Positions 11,235 to 22,243 of a stretch of DNA of 64,000 bases are shown here, piece by piece (positions within the stretch are counted from its first letter, which is position 1; every line of letters starts with the position of its first letter). The position numbers were made by a program, and so were the translations under genes. The stretch comes from Cordylochernes scorpioides (taxonomy: Eukaryota > Arthropoda > Arachnida > Pseudoscorpiones > Chernetidae). The notes beneath the pieces are model-generated. The model had not been told where the DNA came from and did no database searches. It worked only from the letters and a program-made list of their open reading frames with translations. The stretch is from positions 58,209,252-58,273,251 of the forward strand of contig CP092876.1 of NCBI GenBank assembly GCA_030710605.1, in the 5' to 3' direction.

Positions 11235-11800
11235 ATAAAGGAATTAATCAACAACATCAAAAAGCCTTTATTTAAGGTCACTGACCCTATACAGGATTCA
11301 CCAGAGGTATGCATAAGAACAAAGCAGTGAGACAAAGGAAATAACGATATAGACAGAAGAAAAATAAAAATAAAACAAGAAAGAGAAAGAGGGAAGCAAG
11401 AAAAACAACACAAAAAGAGTTGCAGTAAGAAAGTGAGGAGTGAGTGTCACTTGGCCTTCTTCTGAGATATGGACTTGTGGAAACCATAAAACGCCGTAGC
11501 AATATACTTATTCTGGGTCATATTGTCAATTATTGATGGAAGTGAAGCACAGAGTTGCCCAGTTTTGAGCATAAGGGTTCTTCTTTCTTCTTTCAGAGCA
11601 GAGCAATCAAAAATATAGTGAGTGATTTCATTTTTTAGTTTTGAATTACAGAAGGTACAAATCGAGTCCTCACCGCAGAGCATCTTGGTGTGGTTTTCTC
11701 TAAAAAAACTTGAAAGTATTCTAACTTGTGCGAGTAGTCTTACAACCGGGAAAGGAAAATCCCCTAAAAGGTATCCCTCCGTCATAAAGGAATTAATCAA
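11235..11800 (-). mobile_element. 5'-truncated LINE insertion with 17-bp TSD
   Basis: A 17-bp direct repeat (ataaaggaattaatcaa) at 11235-11251 and 11784-11800 flanks about 530 bp that interrupt the mariner frame between KELI and KANRR. On the minus strand the insert encodes a LINE ORF2 C-terminal segment and ends with a non-coding tail containing AATAAAGG next to the TSD. Variable-length TSDs and 5' truncation are the hallmark of target-primed reverse transcription. Confidence 0.75.
11452..11783 (-). pseudogene. LINE ORF2 C-terminal fragment
   Basis: The minus-strand frame contains CTFCNSKLKNEITHYIFDC, a Cys-X2-Cys ... His ... Cys cluster like the C-terminal zinc-binding segment of many non-LTR ORF2 proteins. 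It ends in SISQKKAK at about 11452. The open frame continues upstream only into the TSD and mariner sequence, so the RT and endonuclease domains are missing. It is a dead-on-arrival fragment. The clade (for example CR1-, Jockey- or RTE-like) cannot be fixed from this segment alone. Confidence 0.6.
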
Positions 11801-12599
11801 AGCTAACCGAAGAATTTCTATTCAAGACTTATATTCACAGGCTAACTGTAGAACTCTTTCTTATAATAGTAACAAATGACTTATACATGATCCGGACATC
11901 TTCAATATTTGTTCCCGAATTCTAACGGAGGAACAAAAGGAGATTAGAATGGAGGTTTGCCAGAACATGATCGAAATAACTCGGATTGATCCAGGAGTGA
12001 AGTCGAAAAATCACTACCGGGGATGAGGCATGGGTGTATCAGTATGGAAATCAAAGATCGATCCAGTAAATGGATTGAAAGAGGAGAAACGAAGCCCAAA
12101 AAGTCAAGGCTTGCAAAATCCAAAGACATTATTTTTACACCTTTCGATATTGGCGGTTTAGTTCATCATGAATTTGTTCCTTTTGGACGGACAATTAATC
12201 AAGAGATTTATTTGAATATAATGTGAAGCGTTTAAGGGAGGCAGTGCTTCATAAAAGACCTGAAATATGGCAAAACAATTACTGGACACTTCACGTCAAT
12301 AATGCGCGACCGCACACAGCCCATATTGTTTTGCAGTTCTCGGTCAAGCATTCAACATTTCACAACATTCAAAGCTCCCTCATCCACCATATTCCCCCGA
12401 CTTTGCCCCCAATGACTATTTCCTCTATCCTAAATTCAGAATGAAGCTAAAAGGAAGGAAATTTGAAAACCTTGATATGATACAAGTTGAATTGAAGGCA
12501 ACCTTGAGAAGCCGCTCAAAAGATTATTTTATCTCCTGCTTCGACAATTGAAAAAAGAAAAATGGCACAGTAGTTGGTTTAGGCAGGAGGAGCATATTT

Positions 12600-12871
12600 T
12601 AAAAATATATGGATTTAGTTTCTATATTTTCTTTTTCAAAATATAAAACAGTCTTCTGTAAATTAATGAACGCACCTTATTCTATATACAGTTACGAGCG
12701 TCATTCTTCATCAGTCATCTCTGTCACCGTTTGCTTTTTTTTTTTTTGGAATGGCGCCCTCCTATTGGTCGGCTACGATCACGCCACCTTTGCCCCCCCC
12801 CCTCCCCATCATGCCGCCCCTCCCCACTCGCTTTTTCGTTTTTGTAACCATTGTGTTGGAGCGGGTCGCTC
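12600..12871. other. No gene; poly-T, poly-C and a CCAAT-like stretch
   Basis: Holds a T-run near 12736, a C-run near 12800 and a reverse CCAAT box (cctattggtcgg) near 12761. No coding frame with recognisable motifs is seen. Confidence 0.4.
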
Positions 12872-13018
12872 CTTAAATAAATGCATATATTAGTTAATAA
12901 CCAAATGGAATCCTCTCTTTCTTTTTCCCAGTAAGAGACGCCTACGGAAGCCAACAGTACATAGACAGATAAAGCACATAGGCTATAGTTATTAACTAAA
13001 ATATGCATTTATATAAGG
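12872..13018. repeat. MITE-like palindromic element, about 147 bp
   Basis: The ends are inverted repeats of about 30 bp: aaataaatgcatatattagt at the left and its near complement near 12990-13016. The centre has no coding potential. It abuts the Helitron-like end that starts at 13019. Confidence 0.65.
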
Positions 13019-13104
13019 CGCCAATTTATAATTGTAACAAATAGTATTTGAATCAAAACATTCAATCGGGTAAAACACGGGCGTTGCCCGGGTCATTCGG
13101 CTAG
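13019..13104 (+). mobile_element. Helitron-like 3' end
   Basis: From ggcgccaatttataattgta to a CTAG end at 13101-13104, this stretch is nearly identical to 62600-62687. The hairpin is acacgggcgttgcccgggt. The next base is T. Only the 3' part of the element is present. Confidence 0.7.
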
Positions 13105-13115
13105 TATATATCTAT

Positions 13116-13213
13116 ATAGGACGCATCTCCCGTCAAATAAACCTAAAGGTTAGACGCCATTTTGATGACGTCTAGCTTTGACGTTTAATTTGACGGAAGA
13201 TGCGTCCTATTAT
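13116..13213. repeat. Palindromic MITE, about 98 bp
   Basis: Left arm tataggacgcatctcccgtc pairs with the right arm gacggaagatgcgtcctatta. Almost the whole unit is a hairpin. No coding potential. Confidence 0.7.
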
Positions 13214-13287
13214 AGATACTCCAGGCGAAATTTCCATCTATATATATCGTATATATGTGTGTGTGAAAAACAATTAAAAAATATATA

Positions 13288-13525
13288 AAAAGGTCAGGTG
13301 TTGATATTTAAAAACAAAAGAGGCATATCCTGACCAGGCTCACATGAGCATTTCTAGATGGCAGAGCGCCATCTAGTGGAGCAAAAATAAACTAAACGTT
13401 TATTCAAATATCACGGAGCACGCTAAAGAACATTTTGTTTATTTTTGCTCCACTAGATGGCGCTCTGCCATCTATAAATGCTCATGTGAGCCTGGTCAGG
13501 ATATGCCTCTTTTGTTTTTAATATA
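13288..13525. repeat. Compact palindrome of the hammerhead-repeat family
   Basis: Arms of about 95 bp carry gaggcatatcctgaccagg, cacatgagcatt and a self-complementary tagatggcagagcgccatct. They are repeated inverted at about 13437-13525 around a spacer of about 40 bases. The same arm sequence recurs at 20562-20690, 48239-48330, 48880-48962 and 63230-63310, where a hammerhead ribozyme core lies further in. Here that core is absent. Confidence 0.8.
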
Positions 13526-13569
13526 AATATAATTATATATTATATAATTATATAATAATAAAATAGGTG

Positions 13570-13790
13570 CCAGGTGTTGGTATTAATATTTAAAATTTAA
13601 TATTCTTACCACGCTCACGCGTGAGCTTTTATTATATATTGAAAACAAAATTGGCATTTCCTGACCGCTCACATGAGCATTTTAGATGGCAGAGCGCCAT
13701 CTGGTTAAATGCTCAAGTGAGCAGTCAGAAAATCTCAATTTTGTTTTTAATATCAACATCTGACCTTTTTTTTCAAACACACAGACACAC
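13570..13790. repeat. Second small palindrome of the same family
   Basis: The block contains cctgaccgctcacatgagca, then the agatggcagagcgccatct palindrome and a reverse partner (gctcaagtgagcagtcag). The opening ataggtgccaggtgttggta and closing atcaacatctgacct are also inverted relatives. It is a shorter derivative of the element at 13288. Confidence 0.65.
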
Positions 13791-14529
13791 ATACAAATAT
13801 AAGGAAAAGGGAAAGCCTTTGTGCTCTCTAAAGCGCACTCAGCGAAACTTTCGTTCCAATAAAGGGAAAATTTTTGGAAAACGTTTCTGGGAATATCACA
13901 AGCACAACTCATTTAACTATTGTTGGAGAGAAAAAATATTTTCAAGAATCGCAATGGATTCCGAACAGATATGTCCGCCAAGATTGTCCTGGAAGCCATT
14001 ATATCCAGCGTGGAAAAAGGGAGGCTTAGAAGATAGTGAATCATTCTGGTCTCACTGGAAATCGCGATCGCCTTTGTTAAAACGGATTTGAACACGATTG
14101 TCAAGATTCCCGATACACACACACATATGGCTGCCCTTATAAATTAAATAAGCATTTTCATAGCTTTCTCTCGAAAACATATTAGTCAAAATCAAGGTCG
14201 AAGATACCTAAACAAAATGATTCCTCAGCAAAGTAGCCTGAATGATTGTGATTCGAAATATGAGAGTGTAGAAACTTCATTCGTGGAAGTGAATTTTGTT
14301 GGGAGGCCATAACGAAGCAAAGGGTCAACCTGAAAAGTCCAAGAGCCTAAGCTTGAAGTAGCGCAGTCAACAACAAAAGGGCCGTCAAATTTTGGGTACA
14401 TAGACCAGTAATCAGCATAGGTGTGTCACGAATCAAATTTGCCACAAAATTCAATCACGCGCTCATTCCCCTAGAGGCCCCACGTTAGAAATATAGAAAA
14501 AAGCCTCAAAAACTACCTGGGCAGACTGA
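13791..14529. other. No feature recognised
   Basis: Mixed sequence with several short open frames on both strands and no motif I recognise. Confidence 0.5.
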
Positions 14530-14960
14530 AAAAATGACAAAGCCACCGGAAGGAACACCCTCGCCTTTCTTGAGCCTATTTTCTTGCATGGATCCGAGGT
14601 CTGGACTGCGATAAATATAAAAAGTCCCTTTACACCACACTGGAGAGGGAACAAAGAGCCGCAACGCTAATCCAACACTGTACCACCAGTGAAGTTCTTC
14701 TAGCCTTATCCAATCTAGAACCTTTTTGATTCCAATGTGACCTTGTGATAAAGAGGTTCCATACATGGAAATTATGAAAACCAGAGTCGCTTCTTCTAAA
14801 GGACTTGGGGCCTAAGTTCATAAGTATCATTGTTCCATACACCAACCAGCTGGTTTCCTACGATCCGAAGAAAAGGTATTTGGGAAATGACCTTTCACAG
14901 CATATCGTTTAAACGCCTTAGGAGGTTTCCGCCAAACTGCGTCTGTTGACTTCCCGAAAG
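14530..14960 (+). pseudogene. Possible LINE ORF2 C-terminal remnant
   Basis: One plus frame reads FLHGSEVWTAI near 14570. A neighbouring frame reads LEREQRAATLIQHCTTSEVL near 14640-14700. Together these resemble the region after the RT domain in many non-LTR retrotransposons (a 'YGSEVW ... L...QR' layout). Frameshifts separate the pieces and no RT catalytic motif is present, so the call is weak. Confidence 0.35.
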
Positions 14961-15204
14961 AGCAAAAGCATATTTATTGAGGCTTTTTTCCGAAGCATTT
15001 TTTATAATTTGGCGATTTGCTCGATTTTAATTGAAATCATTCTTTTTTTTTTTCGGATAATAAAAGGCGTCCTAAAAGCACACCATTATTCGCCGTATTA
15101 TGCTTTACCCTACTTCGAGAAAGGTTGTAATGTAGCACAGTTATTTCCCGACCTTAACGAACTTTTTGGCGAAATAACAATCAGTAATAACCATTGTCAA
15201 AGTC

Positions 15205-17760
15205 AATTCATCTCACTTCTCACTCCTTTCATCAAAGACAGAAGAAATCAGAAACTCATCAAGAATATAAAATTATCTCACTCTTTTTTCACTCTTTTCA
15301 TCAAAGACACAAGGGATCAGAAACTCATCAAGAATATAAGATCTCACTTCTCACTCCTTTCATCAAAGACACAAGGGATCAGAAACTCATCAAGAATATA
15401 AAATCTCACTTCTCACTCCTTTCATCAAAGACACAAGAAATCAGAAACTCATCAAGAATATAAAATTATCTCATTCTTTTTTCACTCTTTTCATCAAAGA
15501 CACAAGGGATCAGAAACTCATCAAGAATATAAAATCTCACTTCTCACTCCTTTCATCAAAGACACAAGGGATCAGAAACTCATCATGAATATAAAATCTC
15601 ACTTCTCACTCCTTTCATCAAAGACACAAGGGATCAGAAACTCATCAAGAATATAAAATCTCACTTCTCACTTCTTTCATCAAAGACACAAGGGATCAGA
15701 AACTCATCAAGAATATAAAATCTCACTTCTCACTCCTTTCATCAAAGACACAAGGGATCAGAAACTCATCAAGAATATAAAATCTCACTTCTCACTTTTC
15801 ATCAAAGACACAAGGTATTAGAAACTCATCAAGAATATAAAATCTCACTTCTCACTTCTTTCATCATAGACACAAGGGATCAGAAACTCATCAAGAATAT
15901 AAAATCTCACTTCTCACTCCTTTCATCAAAGACACAAGGGATCAGAAACTCATCAAGAATATGAAATCTCACTTCTCACTCCTTTCATCAAAGACACAAG
16001 GGATCAGAAACTCATCAAGAATATAAGATCTCACTTCTCACTCCTTTCATCAAAGACACAAGGGATCAGAAACTCATCAAGAATATAAGATCTCACTTCT
16101 CACTCCTTTCATCAAAGACACAAGGGATCAGAAATTCATCAAGAATATAAAATCTCACTTCTCACTCCTTTCATCAAAGACACAAGGGATCAAAAACTCA
16201 TCAAGATTATAAAATTATCTCATTATTTTTTCACTCTTTTCATCAAAGACACAAGGGATCAGAAACTCATCAAGAATATAAAATCTCACTTCTCACTCCT
16301 TTCATCAAAGACACAAGGGATCAGAAACTCATCAAGAATATAAAATCTCACTTCTCACTCCTTTCATCAAAGACACAAGAAATCAGAAAATCATCAAGAA
16401 TATAAAATTATCTCATTCTTTTTTACACTCTTTTCATCAAAGACACAAGGGATCAGAAACTCATCAAGAATATAAAATCTCACTTCTCGCTCCTTTCATC
16501 AAAGACACAAGGGATCAGAAACTCATCAAGAATATAAAATTTCACTTCTCACTTCTTTTATCAAAGACACAAGGGATCAGAGACTCATCAAGAATATAAA
16601 ATCTCACTTCTCACTCCTTTCATCAAAGACACAAGGGATCAGAAACTCATCAAGAATATAAAATCTCACTTCTCACTCCTTTCATCAAAGACACAAGGGA
16701 TCAGAAACTCATCAATAATATAAAATTCACTTCTCACTCCTTTCATCAAAGACACAAGGTATTTGAAACTCATCATGAATATAAAATCTCACTTCTCACT
16801 CCTTTCATCAAAGAGACAAGAGATCAGAAACTCATCAAAAATATAAAATCTCACTTCTCACTCCTTTCATCAAAGACACAAGGGATCAGAAACTCATCAA
16901 GAATATAAGATCTCACTTCTCACTCCTTTCATCAAAGACACAAGGGATCAGAAACTCATCAAGAATATGAAATCTCACTTCTCACTCCTTTCATCAAAGA
17001 CACAAGGGATCAGAAACTCATCAAGAATATAAAATCTCACTTCTCACTCCTTTCATCAAAGACACAAGGGATCAAAAACTCATCAAGAATATAAGATCTC
17101 ACTTCTCACTCCTTTCATCAAAGACACAAGGGATCAGAAACTCATCAAGAATATAAGATCTCACTTCTCACTCCTTTCATCAAAGACACAAGGGATCAGA
17201 AACTCCTCAAGAATATAAAATCTCACTTCTCACTCCTTTCATCAAAGACACAAGGGATCAGAAACTCCTCAAGAATATAAAATCTCACTTCTCACTCCTT
17301 TCATCAAAGACACAAGGGATCAGAAACTCATCAAGAATATAAAATCTCACTTCTCACTCCTTTCATCAAAGACACAAGGGATCAGAAACTCATCAAGAAT
17401 ATAAAATCTCACTTCTCACTCCTTTCATCAAAGACACAAGGGAACAGAAACTCATCAAGAATATAAAATCTCACTTCTCACTCCTTTCATCAAAGAGACA
17501 AGAGATCAGAAACTAATCAAGAATATAAGATCTCCCTTCTCACTCCTTTCATCAAAGACACAAGAGATCAAAACTCATAAAGAATATAAAATCATCTCAC
17601 TTTTCACTCCTTTCATAAAAGACACAAGAGATCAGAAACTCACCAAGAATTATTCATCAAAACTCATCAAGACTTTCATCAATAATTATCTCAGATTTCA
17701 CTACTTTCATCAAAGCCGCAAGAGATCAGAAACTCGTCAAGAATATAAAATGATCTCGCC
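15205..17760. repeat. 62-bp satellite array, about 40 units
   Basis: The unit, starting aagaatataaaatctcactt and ending gatcagaaactcatc, is repeated head to tail with period 62. The central units are nearly identical; units at both ends are more diverged, as expected when unequal exchange homogenises the middle. A longer variant unit with attatctcattcttttttca recurs near 15265, 15468, 16208 and 16405. 62 is not a multiple of three, so reading frames rotate and coding is unlikely. Confidence 0.97.
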
Positions 17761-18460
17761 TCCTCCCCTTTTCTCATCAAAAACAAAGGGATTTTTGCGG
17801 TATTTGAAACATGCGTCCCTAAGCCCCCCCTACCCCAAGCGGTCCGAATTAAGACTTCCTCTTTACACCTACTAGTAAGTATTAGAAACAATTAGTACAG
17901 TATATAATTACAATTTACGATAGTATATAAGATCCTCATAAAAGGAAATTCAACTGATGAAATTTCTTTACAAGAAGACTTTTAGTAAGCGCTGTTATAT
18001 TTAAAATAGGGCGATTTTGGGAACTATCGCCAATATTTCGGCTGGCAAGATAACGTCTTTATTCATCGAAGTGTTAAAAGGGAATTTTGTCGATATATTT
18101 GGTTACTCCAAATAAGTATATAAAATCTAAAATATGCTTGTTCTTTTTTAAAATGTTTTTTCTTATGGGTTGATACATTTTTACATAAAATAGATGAATT
18201 ATATTGTTAAAAGAATGAAACAAAGCCTCGCGCTGGAGAAGCTGCACCGAAAAGACATTGAGAAAGGTTAATGTTAATACTGATGCCTGATTTAGGCAAA
18301 ATGACGAATCGTATAAGCTGGTTTTGATGTCTGTTATGTGGAATCCAGAAGTTACTCTCAGGACTTGATATTAGGTCCTAAAGGCTTCCATTCTGGAGAG
18401 CAATTCTTATGTGAATCGTCTTTCAAATAATGAAATGTCCACGCTCAAATATTATTCAAT
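17761..18460. other. No feature recognised
   Basis: Sequence to the right of the satellite with no coding motif, palindrome or RNA that I can identify. Confidence 0.5.
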
Positions 18461-18810
18461 TATCCTACAACAGGCACACAATATACAACACAGATAAATC
18501 ACATGGCAGCACACCACACAAACAAAATATGTAAAAATTACAACTCACAAAATAACAAAATCAGCATACACAAAACAAATACACCGACAATAAACATCCA
18601 ACAGCACAAACAAAACACACATGACGAATAAAATAAATAACAAAATTCACACCAACAAACAACACACAAACAAAAAAGAACACGCACATGAACATGAAGC
18701 ACAACACACAAATAAAAGACACGCATACCCAAACTCTCACAAAACACAGTTCAGCAAAAATAAACAACACAGAAATACTACAAAAACAACACAGTCCAAA
18801 CAAATAAAAT
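18461..18810. repeat. A/C-rich, G-poor low-complexity tract
   Basis: About 350 bases are made mostly of A and C (acacaca, aacaaac, caacacac) with few G or T. The composition is strongly strand-biased. It gives open frames on both strands rich in His, Thr, Asn and Lys, or in Val, Phe and Cys. These are composition artefacts. Confidence 0.7.
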
Positions 18811-19310
18811 ATCTGACATTCAGTTCACCAATTGTGGAAGTTCTTCTTATACGATTAAAATAAGACTGGATGATTCCACCTATGACAAACTGCACAAGCC
18901 AATGACCTTGTCGTAACTGAGGTTTTCAGAAGATGTGACAAACTAGGCAGAGTGCTCTGGATATCACTGCCATGATGACATCGCGGTCCAAAGAACCTCG
19001 TTCCAGAAGACATGTCTGCTGTGGTACATTCGAGAGAAGAGATTGATACACACGTAGCCTCTCTCTAAGTTAGACAGCGATGATTTTATACTTACTCCCA
19101 TTTCTGGGCGACCTGCCTTAATAAGTGGACTTCACGACATAAGCCGGGATTTATCATAATTGGCTATCTGGAGACGTCGTGGGGGAGTGGTCCTGACAGC
19201 GTGGATTTTAGAGACATCAGGAAACATCTCATTTCCCTCTAGAGGATCAGACTGATTCCCTAGATGAGAGACTGAGCGCTCGTTAGATCGAGAGCACAAG
19301 TCGCCAATTT
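18811..19310. other. No feature recognised
   Basis: Unique-looking sequence up to the SINE target-site duplication. No coding motif seen. Confidence 0.45.
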
Positions 19311-19661
19311 AATCCTCGACCCTGAGGGTCGGTGTAAGGGTAGTCAAACAGTTGGTTTCCGTCCGCTACGACCCGAGATCGAATCCCCCATTGGGAACTT
19401 TTTTCTAATCTAATATTTTTTCATATTAAAAAAAAATGTTCCAATGGCCCACGATTTTTGCAAAAGTCCAACCCCACTAGCAAGTGCAAGTAATTAATCG
19501 GGGCTCTGGCACATTTGTAAGTGTAAAAGTCAAACTGCTTTTCACATGTGTAGACATGTGGTGCACTTACAGTTAAAGCAGTCGCCAAATTCTTCCCACC
19601 ATGATTATCATGGCCTGTACCTGCGTGTACTAGGGACAATAAAAAAATCCTCGACCCTAAG
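19311..19661 (+). mobile_element. tRNA-derived SINE, copy 1, with 16-bp TSD
   Basis: A near-perfect 16-bp direct repeat (aatcctcgaccctgag / aatcctcgaccctaag) at 19311-19326 and 19646-19661 bounds a 319-bp insert. The head has an A-box-like gtagtcaaacagttgg and a B-box-like agatcgaatccc, spaced as in a tRNA promoter. The body contains aatggcccacgatttttgca and tcacatgtgtagacatgtgg. The tail ends caataaaaaaa. Two more copies lie at 39280-39470 (-) and 47446-47740 (+). The A tail and TSD are the signature of LINE-driven retroposition. Confidence 0.8.
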
Positions 19662-20330
19662 AGCCAGGCTTCCAATCCGTCAATTACGCACCGGTTAGTT
19701 GGTGTTCGACACTCCAGGAGATGTAGAACATCTAGATATCACTGAGATTGTTCTTACTAAGGCTTTTCCCAACTTGAACCACAATAGACCTCGTCCACCC
19801 TCTTGGATATGTTCTTCCCACGGTCCAAGTCTGATCGTAACGTTGTTATACTTGTCGTGTCCAATGAAGAGTCGTTCTACGTACTTTTTATCGTTTACCA
19901 GTTTCTTACAACAAATGTATTACAGATGAGAGTTGTATTATGTAAATAAGATGTAATTTGAGAATATCGCATTATGGTGATCACCTTACTAGCGCCACGT
20001 TCGGCCACACCACCTGCTGGTATTTTTATACGTATTTTCTTACAATGTTACCTTCCAATGTTGGGCCTTATTTAGCTTCCCATTGTGACGTAGACCGCCT
20101 GTGTGTGCGCACACCTTGTCTGTGAATTCCACACCTGAATATTTAACATCTTTGCCGTGTTTTCTCTCTATTCAATGCTCTAGCTATTCAAACCATATAT
20201 TTATCAACATCTTTGTAATATAGGTTCCAGACATAATAACGAATTGTGTGACTATTACACAATATATTGTCCGCTGAAATGCTAGTGGGTGTGGAAAGTG
20301 AATTAATTAAAATATATAAAGATGGTAAAT
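19662..20330. other. No feature recognised
   Basis: No coding motif or repeat identified; one open frame near 19700-19929 shows no family resemblance. Confidence 0.45.
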
Positions 20331-20497
20331 AAATTCGAAACTATAATAGACGCGTATGATTCTTTTCTTTTAATTAAACAATTTCTACTGCCATTACTGC
20401 AATGGAAAAATTAATGGGAGGGCCTGTAGTAAGGCCAGTAGAAATTGTTTAATTTGTAAAAGAAACATACGCGTCTATAATAGTTTCGAATTTTCAT
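20331..20497. repeat. Palindromic MITE family M1, copy 1
   Basis: Arms of about 55 bp are inverted: ttcgaaactataatagacgc at the left, and its complement near 20468-20490. A second copy is at 32411-32590, with the same arms (acgcgtctattatagtttcg) and the same centre wording (tactgcaatg). No coding capacity. Confidence 0.8.
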
Positions 20498-20561
20498 AAG
20501 ATGGCGCGCTAATGCATCATAAAGTAAATATATAAGTAAAATATATATAAATGTAAGAAGA

Positions 20562-20900
20562 AGGTCAAATGTTGTTATATAAAAAAGTATATCTTGAGTG
20601 ATCAATGAACATTTTTGATGGCAGATCGTCATCAATTGGAATAAAAATCTACTGAACTTTGATTTAGGTTGTTCTATATATTTTGGTTAACCCATTTTCT
20701 TTATAAATCAAGAAAATCCAAACCACGTACGCGTTTCCGTCTGTTGTCCATCGTCAGCGTGGTGTAGGCTGTACCTCGATGGCCAAAACTTGGTCTAAAT
20801 TTGACAAAATAAGAAGGTAAAATATGGACATTAAAGACATTTACATTTATATTCTGTAAATTTGAGTGGCTATAAGAGTGAGTTGGGTTAATCAAACAAA
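20562..20900 (-). repeat. Hammerhead-repeat family, copy 1 (half element)
   Basis: The block opens with a diverged form of the shared arm (ggtcaaatgttgttatat, gatggcagatcgtcatca). It continues through aacccattttctttataaat into a hammerhead ribozyme motif and then ggtgtaggctgtacctcgat. It matches 48239-48540 and 63230-63540 in order. The inverted partner half is missing. Confidence 0.7.
20722..20763 (-). ncRNA. Hammerhead ribozyme-like motif
   Basis: On the minus strand the order is ACCACG, CUGACGA, a short stem II region, GAAAC-GC-GUA and CGUGGU. ACCACG and CGUGGU form a perfect 6-bp stem I. CUGACGA and GAAA are the invariant core, and stem III is minimal (A-U and C-G closing two bases). Predicted cleavage follows GUA, between 20728 and 20727. 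Stem II is imperfect in this copy (UGGA against GACG). Known hammerheads with very short stem III occur in Penelope-like elements, retrozymes and newt satellite. Confidence 0.65.
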
Positions 20901-21584
20901 AGAAACTCTAACATAGCTTTATCGAAATCAAGTAAATAAATAACAGATTATATCCCAGTAATACAGGTTTATGGCCGAATGCTATAGCATTGTCACCAGG
21001 TAGATACAAAATATTTCACATCGCGGAGAAGAATGATATAATGCGCTGCAAGCCCCTGTCATTGTAACCAGACAGTAAATCCATCCTACCAAAACTGGGT
21101 GTTCGAAGTTCCAAATGAAGACTTCATGGTTGCACATGTAGTCTGGAATGGCAGAATTCGAACTGATATAGGAAGGAACTATATTCCATTTCCTTGATCA
21201 CGGCAATTTGGAAAGACGAATGAAAGAGAACGGCAATCGATCGAAATTGAGATCAATAATGGCCTTCCCAAATAACTAACATTCTTTTCTCACATAGACG
21301 ACTTGGGTATTCCTGGATGGGAAAACCTCTTCGCCAGGCCTTGGAGGGCTTGTCCTCAAGATAACGAGAACAAAGGCTAAAAAAATAAAACAAACTGGAT
21401 TGATAACAAAGAAATGGACGATATCAACTACCCAAAAAATTAAATAAAAAAACAGTCAGACACCGATTGAAACATCAAGTGAGACTTTTCAAACTTACTA
21501 GATTGCACTAAATGCAAAATGAATTTACATAGAAGTTTGGAGTAAATAGTATGATGCAAAACAGAGTAGTGAATATTGAGTAAA
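20901..21584. other. No feature recognised
   Basis: No motif, palindrome or coding frame of note. Confidence 0.45.
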
Positions 21585-22243
21585 AATGGTAATGCAAAAG
21601 ATAATGTGTTTCAATCAACTCTGTTAGTACTATATTTACAAAGGTCGTGGAATACTGGCAGAATGAACTTTCGGATGACATTAATGAAGAGGAGTCTCTT
21701 TTAAGGATGAAGTCTCATTGGAAGCGCTACAGGAACATTCAGTATTTACTACCCTTCCAAAAATAATCCCTTGTATCAATATTCATACAAGGGATTATTT
21801 TTTGAAGAGTAAATACTGAATGTTCCTGTAGCGCTTCCAACGAGGCTTCATCCTTAAAAAGAGACTCCTTGATACAAGGGATTATTTTTTTGAAGAGTAG
21901 TAAATACTGAATGTTCCTGTAGCGCTTCCAACGAAGCCTCATCCTTAAAAGAGACTCCTTGATACAAGGGATTATTTTTTTAAGACTAGTAAATACTGAA
22001 TGTCCCTGTAGCGCTTCCAACGAGGCTTCATCCTTAAAAGAGACTCCTTGATACAAGGGATTATTTTTTGAAGAGTAGTAAATACTGAATGTTCCTGTAG
22101 CGCTTCCAACGAGGCTTCATCCTTAAAATAGACTCCTCTTCATTAATGTCATTCGAAAGTTCATTTTGCCAGTATTCCACGACCTTTGTAAATATAGTAC
22201 TAACAGAGTTGATTGAAACACATTATCTTTTCCATTACCATCT
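21585..22243. repeat. Fold-back element with internal 89-90-bp tandem repeats
   Basis: The outer arms are inverted: aatggtaatgcaaaagataa near 21585 pairs with the region ending near 22243, and ggtcgtggaatactggcaga pairs with its complement near 22170. The right half holds four tandem units starting at about 21783, 21871, 21961 and 22050, each with ctgtagcgcttccaacgagg. A single unit stands in reverse in the left half. The structure is a large hairpin whose one arm has expanded. Confidence 0.85.

Larger units (their letters stand above)
11070..12600 (+). pseudogene. mariner-family transposase pseudogene
   Basis: Wording typical of mariner transposases appears in order: MHELIVEDFGNAAL, RWFPYFQKGRE, ENKLKIKELI, then KANRRISIQDLYSQANCR, LTEEQKEIRMEV, ARPHTAHIVLQF, and the region equivalent to HPPYSPDFAPNDYF near 12390-12430. 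Many frameshifts and stops break it. It is also split between 11251 and 11784 by a LINE fragment. Mariner transposases act by cut-and-paste at TA. I could not define the terminal inverted repeats. Confidence 0.75.

Noticed and set aside
12609..12893. Plus-strand ORF of 94 residues
   Set aside because: It spans poly-T and poly-C runs and has no motif.
13621..14091. Plus-strand ORF of 156 residues
   Set aside because: Its first part is the small hammerhead-family palindrome and the rest matches no family I know.
15194..15463. Serine- and lysine-rich ORF at the start of the satellite
   Set aside because: It is made of 62-bp satellite units; frames rotate with each unit.
15205..17760. CRISPR-like array
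   Set aside because: There are no unique spacers; units are directly adjoining repeats in a eukaryotic context.
18538..18863. Cys/Val/Phe-rich and His/Asn/Lys-rich ORFs on the two strands
   Set aside because: They follow from the A/C-rich composition of the tract.
19327..19400. Functional tRNA gene at the SINE head
   Set aside because: A- and B-box-like motifs are present, but no acceptor or anticodon stem can be folded; it is a SINE head.
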